From assembly GCA_020060215.1 (NCBI GenBank), contig JAGVAP010000014.1, forward strand, positions 1 through 64,000: 64,000 nt of DNA, given 5' to 3'. Source of the stretch: Deltaproteobacteria bacterium (lineage in GTDB: Bacteria; Desulfobacterota; DSM-4660; Desulfatiglandales; HGW-15). Position numbers and translations under genes: made by a program. Position 1 is the stretch's first letter, and each line of letters starts with the position of its first letter. The notes beneath the pieces were generated by a model. It did no database searches, was not told the DNA's origin, and was given only the letters and a program-made list of their open reading frames with translations. Positions 18,743-26,160 of this stretch are shown in pieces.

Positions 18743-21052
18743 TTAGGCAGAACGCCTTCTTACATAATCTTTGAGCTTCTGGCCCAAGTCTTTCCGTATG
18801 CCTATTTCTTGGAGGTCATCGAAGGTCATCCTTTGGATCTGGGCAAAGGCAAGGACCCCGGCATCCTCCAACTTCTTCTTGGTACGCACCCCCAAGCCAA
18901 CCTTCGACGCTTCGAGGTCACGGAAGAACGGCCCCAGGGGTGAGCAGAACCGCAGTAAGCCCATAAGCTCGAAGATCCCATGCACGCAGCCTTTGAAGCA
19001 CTTCTCGATTCTGGTCACCCGGTCTGTTTCCGCCTTACATTCCTCTTTGAGGTGGAAGTAGAAGCACGGCACATTTAGGATCTCCGCTACTCCAGCCAGC
19101 TGCCATAGGAGATGGTCTCTCCATCGCTCCTCGACCCCGTCCAGCCCCGTTACGCCCCATCTCCTTCCCACATCTTCCACGCGAACCCCGCTTCCGAGCT
19201 GGTGGATGATGATGGCCCGCATGGTGGCGAGGTATGCGTACTGTCGGGCTTTCTCTTCGCTAAGCGGTTTCCCTGCTTCGCTTACCCCGAGCGAGCCCAG
19301 CACCTCCACGGCTTTCGATGAACCAGGTGCGCCGCGGATCCACTGGGTGAAGAGGGTCGATTTGGCAGACCCCGCTTCGATCCAGGCCTCGACCTGCTCC
19401 GGCAGGGCCTTCGAAAAACGCTTCAACGCCCGCTCCCGTGGGTCCAGGAGCTCCAGCACTAGCAGGGTGTCGAGAGGCTTCCAGTCGGCAAGCAGTTTGT
19501 CCTCTTCGTCCGTTGAAAAGATGTCCCGGATCAGTGATGCGATTCCCGCGCCCACCTCGAGCGGGATGCCCGCTCGGGTTACAGCCTTCCCAAGGGACGT
19601 CGCCTCGAAACCCTTTTCGCTCTTCCAGGTCAGAACTCGTTGGCTGTCAGAAAGCCAGCTGAGCGCATCCTCTACGGCACGCTCTCCGATCCCTTTACCC
19701 CCCAGAGAGTGGGAGAGAAAATCCTGCAGCTCCTCAAGAGTCTGGCTCTCGTGTCTTACGAGCTGCCCGAGGAGGAACCTGGCCAGTGGATTGCCCTCTC
19801 CGTGCCGCGCCTCCACCAGCAATGCGGATTTCAACTCCGGCAGCTCGGGATTCCTTAGCTTCTCCACGAGCGCTTCCTGCTTCCAGGTGTCCTTGGGCTT
19901 CAGGATCACGCACGCCTTCCCGCTCCGGTTCCCGCGGCCGGCCCGGCCCATCATCTGCAGCAGGTCTCTGATCGGAAGGGCACCGTCACGCCCGAAGGTC
20001 ATGTCCCGGATAATGACATGGGTCGCAGGGAGGTTCACACCAGCCCCCAGTGCCGTCGTGCTCACGAGACACAGGGTTTTCCCGGTCTCATAGGATTCCT
20101 TCACCTCCTTTTTCTGGGCCGCCGGCATCTTGGAGTGGTAGGCCGCCGCAACACCGCCACCATATTCAGACCGGAGACTCTCGGACAGTTGCGCCGCCAG
20201 CCTTGAGGCATCCCCGGTCCGGTAGACAAATACGAGGACCGATGCATCCGGCTCTCTGAGCGCCTCCCCCACCTCCCTCAGCACGATCTCGTCCGCCTTT
20301 TCCTCTTCCTCGACGACCAGCACCTGCTGGTAGAGTTCGGGTCGGCGGATCTTGGAGTGCGCTGCATCGCAAGGATCCAGCCAGCTCTCCAGGGCACCGC
20401 TCGCGCCGAGAGTTGCAGAAAGCAGAACGAATCTTGGCGGTGAATTCTCAGAAAGGAAACGGGTGATGACATACTCGAGCGACGGCCCCCTCTTTGGGTC
20501 CCCGATCAGGTGCGCCTCATCCACACAGACCACGCCGAACGAGCTCAGCCACGAATCAAAATCCTGGTTCCGCATGATTGCTTCGATTCGTTCCGGAGTG
20601 GCTATGACTAACTCACCGCTCTCCGGAGGGTCCGCCAGCAAGGTCTCGCCGTTCAGCCGGTAATCTCCCGTCGTGATCTCGATCCGAGGTGAACGTCGCA
20701 GTACCTGTTCGATCCTGGGCAAAAGGGCGCTCAATTCATCATGCTTTTCCTGGGCGATTGCCCTGAAGGGCTCCAGCAGAAGAGCCCGCCTCCTCTCGGC
20801 GAGCCCAGCCAAGATTGCGAAATACCCGAGCAGTGACTTGCCGGAATTGGTGGGGCTGGATACGACCAAGTTACGCCGCGAGCCGAGGAGGTTGCAGTCC
20901 CGGAGGACTTGAACCTGGATGTCGTGCGGCCGCGAGCCCGGGGCGATCTCCTCGACAAGTCCTTTCCACTTCGAAGAAAGACCCACATTGTCCCAACCGG
21001 GGACTTTCTCCGTAAAGGGTTCACCTGTGTGTCCGAGGTCAATGATCTTCAT
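18743..21052 (-). CDS. Ski2/Hel308-like DEAH helicase
   Basis: This 769-residue superfamily 2 helicase has Walker A VVSSPTNSGKSLLGY (K72), box II VCVDEAHLIGD (DEAH 178-181), motif III LLSATLGASG and a late motif MMGRAGRGNRSGKA. The C-terminus, from about residue 715, holds helix-hairpin-helix-like sequence (VRTKKKLEDAGVLAFAQIQR, then DLQEIGIRKDLGQKLKDY), as in Hel308-type proteins. The gene overlaps the upstream XRE-regulator gene by 14 bases, so the pair is one transcript. It faces a second, plus-strand helicase of the same class across a shared operator. Likely role: ATP-driven unwinding in DNA defence or repair. Confidence 0.9.
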   Translation of the reverse strand: MKIIDLGHTGEPFTEKVPGWDNVGLSSKWKGLVEEIAPGSRPHDIQVQVLRDCNLLGSRRNLVVSSPTNSGKSLLGYFAILAGLAERRRALLLEPFRAIAQEKHDELSALLPRIEQVLRRSPRIEITTGDYRLNGETLLADPPESGELVIATPERIEAIMRNQDFDSWLSSFGVVCVDEAHLIGDPKRGPSLEYVITRFLSENSPPRFVLLSATLGASGALESWLDPCDAAHSKIRRPELYQQVLVVEEEEKADEIVLREVGEALREPDASVLVFVYRTGDASRLAAQLSESLRSEYGGGVAAAYHSKMPAAQKKEVKESYETGKTLCLVSTTALGAGVNLPATHVIIRDMTFGRDGALPIRDLLQMMGRAGRGNRSGKACVILKPKDTWKQEALVEKLRNPELPELKSALLVEARHGEGNPLARFLLGQLVRHESQTLEELQDFLSHSLGGKGIGERAVEDALSWLSDSQRVLTWKSEKGFEATSLGKAVTRAGIPLEVGAGIASLIRDIFSTDEEDKLLADWKPLDTLLVLELLDPRERALKRFSKALPEQVEAWIEAGSAKSTLFTQWIRGAPGSSKAVEVLGSLGVSEAGKPLSEEKARQYAYLATMRAIIIHQLGSGVRVEDVGRRWGVTGLDGVEERWRDHLLWQLAGVAEILNVPCFYFHLKEECKAETDRVTRIEKCFKGCVHGIFELMGLLRFCSPLGPFFRDLEASKVGLGVRTKKKLEDAGVLAFAQIQRMTFDDLQEIGIRKDLGQKLKDYVRRRSA

Positions 21053-21626
21053 CGTTCTTCAGCAGCTTCTCCAGGGCCGGAAACAGCTTCGATAAGTCTT
21101 CGGCTGGCAGCTCTTCTACCTGCTTTCGTAGCCACGCCCGCTGTGAAAACTGTCCCACCGGCCGTAAGGAGAGGAAAAGGGGGGTGACACGCAGATCCAA
21201 GTCCAAACTCAATCCAAGGTATCGCATGATCTGCTTGACGTATTTCTGCTTCGGAGGTTTTTCACCCTTCTTCCAGCGTGAAACACTCTCTTGGGCGGCC
21301 CCGAGGGTTGCCGCCATTTTTCCCTGCTCCCCCTTCGGCAGGCTGCTAATCAGGTGTCCAACGTTCTTGGCAAGCACCTCTTCTTCGGACATCCCCATTA
21401 GACGCGCGGAACCGAGAGCCTCCTCCTCTATCCCGAATCCCTCCACGATAGCCTCACGCTCCTCCGCCGACGGCTCGGCCCCTTCGAGAATTTCCCTTGC
21501 CCGACTCTTGGGGATCCCGGCTTTCCTGCGCAGCACGTCGGCCCAGTTGCCGGATTCGTGCTTCTTTTCCCAAGCGAGTAAGCGGATGTTCAGGTTTTGA
21601 GTGTTAAGCCTTGTTAGGTCTTCCAT
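21039..21626 (-). CDS. XRE-family DNA-binding regulator
   Basis: The start is taken at ATG 21626 (MEDLTRLNTQNLNIRLLAWE) because an in-frame TTG at 21680 lies inside the palindromic operator. The protein has 195 residues. The N-terminal part contains a degenerate helix-turn-helix-like segment (WADVLRRKAGIPKSRAREIL), and the middle holds an XRE domain (QGKMAATLGAAQESVSRWKK, residues about 115-150). It overlaps the helicase gene by 14 bases. It probably represses its own operon and the divergent helicase-TGT operon through the palindrome at 21655-21680. No protease or ligand-binding domain is seen. Confidence 0.75.
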   Translation of the reverse strand: MEDLTRLNTQNLNIRLLAWEKKHESGNWADVLRRKAGIPKSRAREILEGAEPSAEEREAIVEGFGIEEEALGSARLMGMSEEEVLAKNVGHLISSLPKGEQGKMAATLGAAQESVSRWKKGEKPPKQKYVKQIMRYLGLSLDLDLRVTPLFLSLRPVGQFSQRAWLRKQVEELPAEDLSKLFPALEKLLKNDEDH

Positions 21627-21654
21627 GTATTTTATCAATAAAAGCGCATTTTGT

Positions 21655-21680
21655 TTGACACAGATGCATAAAAATGTCAA
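21655..21680. promoter_or_regulatory. Divergent operator/promoter palindrome TTGACA-N14-TGTCAA
   Basis: TTGACA and TGTCAA form perfect inverted arms around a 14-base AT-rich core containing ATGCAT. Each arm can also serve as a consensus -35 box, one for the plus-strand helicase (start 21712) and one for the minus-strand XRE gene (start 21626). No good -10 box is at the ideal spacing on either side. The symmetry and position suggest an operator for the adjacent XRE regulator that controls both operons. Confidence 0.5.
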
Positions 21681-21711
21681 TTAACCAGTAAGTTTTTTGA
21701 TTTGTACTCCC

Positions 21712-24051
21712 ATGAACCCAGCCCAACAGTTTGTCATCGATTCACGGATACTTGAGTCCGGGTTCAGCTGCGTCCTTCAGCTCCCGACAGGCTCCGGGAA
21801 GACTTGGCTCGCGCGCCGGGCCATCCAGCATGTCATCGAAAATGGGTTTCGCGCGATCTACCTGACCCCCCTCCGGGCCCTTGCCGATGAGCTTTACCCC
21901 CACTGGAAATCCGAGTTCTCCCCCCATGAAGTAGGCGTCTTTACAGGCGACTATGGCAAGGGCGACAGAAAATTTCCTGTCTCCTTCTCGGACGCAGAGG
22001 TGCTTATCATGACCCCCGAGCGGCTGGACGCCTGCACCCGCTCATGGCGGTCTCATTGGCACTGGATCCCCCAGGTGGATCTGGTCGTCATCGATGAAGT
22101 CCACCTGCTCGGCGATCGAAATCGCGGTCCCCGACTGGAGGGTGCGATTTCACGATTCTCCAGACTGAACCCCTTCTGCAGATTCATTGGCCTTTCAGCC
22201 ACACTCGGAAACCGCGAGGAACTGGCCGACTGGCTCCACGGTCTGGAATACGGCTCCACCTGGCGACCGGTCCCCTTGACCTGGCGGATTGTGCGCTACC
22301 GTAAAGCGGATGAAAAACCGCATCTCCTGGCAGAGCACACCCGCAATCCTTCCGGGCGCATCCTGGTCTTCGTGCAGAGCCGTCGTCGATGCGAGTACTT
22401 GTCGAGCTTCCTCCAGTCAAAAGGGATACGCGCCGACTATCACCACGCGGGCCTCACCCAGAAGGCGCGGCACTCGGCCGAGCACGATTTCCGATCTTCG
22501 AACACGGATGTCCTCATCACCACCGGAACCCTGGAGATGGGGTTGAACATGCCGGTCCGCCAGGTGGTGCTCTACGACACGCAGTTCTTCGACGGCTCTC
22601 GCTTTGCACCACTCTCCGTCAACACCATCTGGCAGCGTGCCGGCCGGGCGGGTCGCCCAGGGTTCGACACATCCGGCGAGGCGGTCCTTTTTGCCGCGGC
22701 CTGGGACCGCACCGCCGACCGTTACCCGAGTGGGAGATTCGAGCGTATCGAATCTATGCTGAGCCGGCCGGCCCCCCTCGCAGAGCAGGTCATCGCAGAG
22801 GTCGGCTCAGGTCTCTGCCATTGTGAAGCCCAGCTCGAACATGCTGTCACCCGGACTCTCGCCGCCTTTCAAGGCAAACCCTTCTCGATCCGAAAGACGG
22901 TCGACGACATGATCCAGGCCGAAATGCTCCGACCCGTTGCCCCCAAAGAGGACGGGCCTTCCAGCGAATCCCGGCTTGCTGCAACACCCCTCGGCCGGAT
23001 TGCGACCAGACACCTCCTTCAACCAGCCACCATTCTCATGATGCGAACGCTGTTCAAGCGTTTGCCTTCTTTCACCCAGTTCGACCTGCTGTTTGCGCTG
23101 GCCCTCACCCCGGACTGCGAGCCGGTCATTCCCGTCGACTTTGAAGAGCTGCAGGTGCTCGCGCATCGGCTCACTGGGTTTCCTTCCCGCGCAGCCGCTC
23201 AGCTCCCCGAGGTTCGATCGTGGCTCCAGAACCCGAACGGCAAACGGTTGCTCTCTGCCCTCAAGACCGCGGCCGCACTACTCACCTGGAGCCAGGTCGA
23301 GGACAACGATCAGGTCGCAAAAGATTTCGGGCTCTACCCATTCGAGCTGAACCGTCTCCAGGAATCCTTCGATCGACTGCTGCTTGCAGCGGCCGCGACC
23401 AGCAAGTACTCCTTCGGACAAACAGAAGCAGCTGAGGGCGATCCGCCATTAAAGCACGAAGCCACAAAAAGGGTCGAGCTCCAGCGTCTTATGATTTCCA
23501 ACAACCTCCCGGAACAAGCAGCAACCCTCACCCTTCTCAAAGGACTCGGCGCCAAGTGGGCGCGTGTGCTCAGGAGGCGGGGGATTCAAAGCATCCTCAT
23601 GCTCGCCTCCGCCACGCTCAAAGACCTCGAAGGGATCCCCCGGCTCTCCCAGAAGCGGGCCGAGGCGTGGCTCGAGGAAGCACGGGTCCATGCAGCCTGC
23701 ACGATCCCGTCCACTGAACGCACCGCCCCCCGTATCTCCTGTGAAGAGGCACAACCACACCTGGAGAAGGAGGAGGTCGACATCTACCGGCTCCGGCGCG
23801 CCATGGACCTCCAGGTCTCACCGGCGGACGGGGGTGGGTTCCTGGTAAGCGGCGGGCTCGAGCCCCACAAGGTGCGCGCTCACTTGAGCGACTGGGCATG
23901 CGATTGCGCCGATTTCGCCAAAGGGAACCTCTGCAAGCACATCCTTGCCGTCCGGTCCGCCTCCGGATCCCGCTTGGATTCGGGAGCGGTGGATTCGTCC
24001 ACCCGACTCCCAAGTTCTCTGAACCTCTTGGATCTATGGTTTGAAAAATGA
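21712..24051 (+). CDS. Ski2/Hel308-like helicase with HhH and SWIM zinc finger
   Basis: From ATG 21712 (MNPAQQFVIDSRIL) the protein has 779 residues; a TTG 15 bases earlier is an alternative, and neither has a good ribosome-binding site. Motifs are Walker A LQLPTGSGKTWLARR (K30), box II LVVIDEVHLLGD (DEVH 128-131), LSATLGNREELADWL and QRAGRAGRPGF. Near residues 605-650 there is an HhH-like pair (LKGLGAKWARVLRRRGIQSI, DLEGIPRLSQKRAEAWLEEA). The C-terminus has a SWIM-type zinc motif, CDCADFAKGNLCKH. SWIM domains bind DNA or proteins. It overlaps the TGT-like gene by four bases. Confidence 0.88.
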   Translation: MNPAQQFVIDSRILESGFSCVLQLPTGSGKTWLARRAIQHVIENGFRAIYLTPLRALADELYPHWKSEFSPHEVGVFTGDYGKGDRKFPVSFSDAEVLIMTPERLDACTRSWRSHWHWIPQVDLVVIDEVHLLGDRNRGPRLEGAISRFSRLNPFCRFIGLSATLGNREELADWLHGLEYGSTWRPVPLTWRIVRYRKADEKPHLLAEHTRNPSGRILVFVQSRRRCEYLSSFLQSKGIRADYHHAGLTQKARHSAEHDFRSSNTDVLITTGTLEMGLNMPVRQVVLYDTQFFDGSRFAPLSVNTIWQRAGRAGRPGFDTSGEAVLFAAAWDRTADRYPSGRFERIESMLSRPAPLAEQVIAEVGSGLCHCEAQLEHAVTRTLAAFQGKPFSIRKTVDDMIQAEMLRPVAPKEDGPSSESRLAATPLGRIATRHLLQPATILMMRTLFKRLPSFTQFDLLFALALTPDCEPVIPVDFEELQVLAHRLTGFPSRAAAQLPEVRSWLQNPNGKRLLSALKTAAALLTWSQVEDNDQVAKDFGLYPFELNRLQESFDRLLLAAAATSKYSFGQTEAAEGDPPLKHEATKRVELQRLMISNNLPEQAATLTLLKGLGAKWARVLRRRGIQSILMLASATLKDLEGIPRLSQKRAEAWLEEARVHAACTIPSTERTAPRISCEEAQPHLEKEEVDIYRLRRAMDLQVSPADGGGFLVSGGLEPHKVRAHLSDWACDCADFAKGNLCKHILAVRSASGSRLDSGAVDSSTRLPSSLNLLDLWFEK

Positions 24052-24980
24052 AAGATCCACACCCCCAATCCAAATCGTGTCGCTGTCTCGAGACTGCCGG
24101 AGGGGTGATCCGTTACCCGGCCTACATCCCGGTCACCACCTTTGGCGGCGCGTACCCTCTAGATGCCCTCATCCAGCCCTACCTCCCGAGGCTCGCGCCT
24201 GCGGTCATGGTGAGCTACCACTACGCAAAGACCATGAAGACGAAGCCCCGCATCCCTCTTCTCGTCGACTCGGGTGGTTTCGCGGCCCTCCTCCCGGGCT
24301 CCGAGATCATCGAGGAAGCGGGGCTCGGTCTCCTCCGTGTCAAAAATGGGGAAGAGGTGGATGAGCTCACGCCGCTCAGACTCCTCGACTTCCAGGAGCA
24401 GCATGCGGATGTCGCCTTCACCCTGGACTTCCCGATCCCCCCCGGGATGGAGCGAAAGGACGCCGATCGCCGCGTGCGCCTCACGGTCGAGAATGCGATC
24501 TGGGCCTTGAACAACCGGCGCCGCAAGGACCTAAGGCTCTTTGCCTGTATCCAGGGACTCGGTCTCGACGATTACATGGACGCTGCCCGCCAGCTCTCGG
24601 CGCACGAGTTCGACGGGTTTGCCGCAGGGGGGCTGGTGCCGCGCGTCCATGACGAAAAGCTGATTGATACGCTCATCCCCCGTATCCTCGACCTCATCGG
24701 GAATCGCCCTCTCCACGTGTTCGGCCTCGGGAAACCGGACACCACCCGATGGCTCTTCCAGCTCGGCGTCGACTCGGTCGACTCCAGCTCCTACGTGAAG
24801 CTTGCCGCAGATGGACGGCTCTGGTCCGATCCCGGGAAGCGCATCCCAAACCCCTCCCCGACCGACCGTCTCCACATTGCGCTCTGCAACCTGGCAGAGG
24901 CTACGAAGAAGACCCTTCCCCTTTCGGCAACAAGCATGGTCTTCTCGACCTACGCCCTGAACCGTAGCACTACATCCTGA
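24048..24980 (+). CDS. TGT-superfamily protein without the zinc motif (DpdA-like)
   Basis: The 310-residue protein looks like a tRNA-guanine transglycosylase TIM barrel. LLVDSGGFAAL carries the proton-acceptor-type Asp D74, FTLDFPIP gives D127, LHVFGLGKPDTTRWLFQLGV is the typical barrel segment, and VDSVDSSSYVK gives D245 in the nucleophile position. The family's CxCxxC...H zinc site near the C-terminus is absent, as is any RNA-binding PUA domain. It starts in ATGA overlap with the SWIM helicase and ends convergent (11-base overlap) with the RecB-type gene. Together with the nearby preQ0 genes, it probably exchanges guanine in DNA or recognises the modified base; a tRNA role is the alternative. 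Confidence 0.75.
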   Translation: MKDPHPQSKSCRCLETAGGVIRYPAYIPVTTFGGAYPLDALIQPYLPRLAPAVMVSYHYAKTMKTKPRIPLLVDSGGFAALLPGSEIIEEAGLGLLRVKNGEEVDELTPLRLLDFQEQHADVAFTLDFPIPPGMERKDADRRVRLTVENAIWALNNRRRKDLRLFACIQGLGLDDYMDAARQLSAHEFDGFAAGGLVPRVHDEKLIDTLIPRILDLIGNRPLHVFGLGKPDTTRWLFQLGVDSVDSSSYVKLAADGRLWSDPGKRIPNPSPTDRLHIALCNLAEATKKTLPLSATSMVFSTYALNRSTTS

Positions 24981-26148
24981 TCCTCACCCCCGGCAGCCGC
25001 GGAGCAGTTTCCTTCTTGTAGCCCGGGCAAAATGAGCGGGAGGAGCAGACCTTGCAGGTGTCTTCATCTTCAGCGTTGATCTCCCAGGTGTTCAGGATGC
25101 ACCCCTTCTCCTGCTCTTTCCCCCTGCAGATCTCAATTCTAGCAACGACATCATCGAAATTATCGAGTGCCTGGCGTATGGTTTCCCTTGATACGGGCAC
25201 AACCCGAAACGCCCGTCGGAGCCTCAGATCCAGGGACATCTGGGGTGGGTATGGGTTCCCCGTCTCCTTGGGCTTCTTTGGTGTCTGGAGACCCAAAATC
25301 TTCTTGTCCTCTGACCCTGCGGGCGGTGCCACGTCGGTTAGCCCCGATTCGATTTCCATTCGGAGCTCCTCAAAGTCGTCCCACGTCGAGAAGAGCTCAT
25401 TCACATAGACAAGAACCCCGGCGGCAACCGCCAGACTGTCCTCATGACTCTCCCTCAGGTGCGCGTAGGTCTGCACCTGCCACGCATAGGACTCCCACGG
25501 GGTGACTGCACCGGAGCCTGGCTTCAACGGATGCCGTCTCATCCCTTTGTAGTCCAGGATCACCTCGAACTCTTCGGAAGGAACCTTCCCAATACCTTCG
25601 AGAATTGCCTTGACGATGCGGTTTTTCCGAAAGGCCGGGTCGTTCAGCCTCACGTGGGTGATCACATCCACGACCCCCACCATCTCGTAGCGGTCTAGCT
25701 CCCGGAGCTGGTACTTCGGAGGGATTTTGCTGAGGGGGAGTCTCCTGGCCCCGCGCAGCCGCACCTCGGCCCGGTGGATGAGGGGGAAGAGCTCCGGCCC
25801 CAGCTCGTTGATCGCCGCCTCGGCACGGGCATCCCCGAGCTGCTCCAGGCTCTCGCTCCAGGGTCGGAGGTTCTGGGCGCGAAGCCTCCTCTTGACGATC
25901 TCGATGATCTCGGCGATCGTCTCTTTCGGCCACGGCATGTCTTTCATCCGCTGGTCGAACCGCCTGTAGGCCTCCTCCAGAACCCCGTGGATGAAATGGC
26001 CGAACCACATCTGCACCGGGTTTACAGAAGGCAGCTTCCCGATCCGCGTGTACCGGTATTCGAGGCCGCAACGCAGGAAACCCAGGAGGTCGCCTGTGAG
26101 GCTGTAGGACGGGAGAACGTGGACCGGCGGACGCTTGTCTAGTCGCAT
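24970..26148 (-). CDS. RecB/Cas4-type PD-(D/E)XK nuclease with Fe-S cysteines
   Basis: The 392-residue protein has the RecB-family nuclease pattern: FIHGVLEEAYRRF helix, D161 in VGVVDVIT, D199-x-K201 in VILDYKG and Q224-x3-Y228 in WQVQTYAHL. One Cys near the N-terminus (C27) plus a C-terminal CKVCSSRSFCPGY cluster matches the iron-sulfur staple of Cas4, AddB and Dna2. It is the last gene of the long minus-strand train, 12 bases after a UvrD helicase, a spacing that suggests a two-protein end-resection machine. Its 3' end overlaps the TGT-like gene on the other strand by 11 bases. Confidence 0.88.
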   Translation of the reverse strand: MRLDKRPPVHVLPSYSLTGDLLGFLRCGLEYRYTRIGKLPSVNPVQMWFGHFIHGVLEEAYRRFDQRMKDMPWPKETIAEIIEIVKRRLRAQNLRPWSESLEQLGDARAEAAINELGPELFPLIHRAEVRLRGARRLPLSKIPPKYQLRELDRYEMVGVVDVITHVRLNDPAFRKNRIVKAILEGIGKVPSEEFEVILDYKGMRRHPLKPGSGAVTPWESYAWQVQTYAHLRESHEDSLAVAAGVLVYVNELFSTWDDFEELRMEIESGLTDVAPPAGSEDKKILGLQTPKKPKETGNPYPPQMSLDLRLRRAFRVVPVSRETIRQALDNFDDVVARIEICRGKEQEKGCILNTWEINAEDEDTCKVCSSRSFCPGYKKETAPRLPGVRIRM

Positions 26149-26160
26149 CGAATACCCCCC

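Noticed and set aside
18743..24980. Classification of the helicases as part of DISARM or BREX
   Set aside because: No methyltransferase, PLD protein, BrxL/PglZ or other core gene of those systems was recognised.
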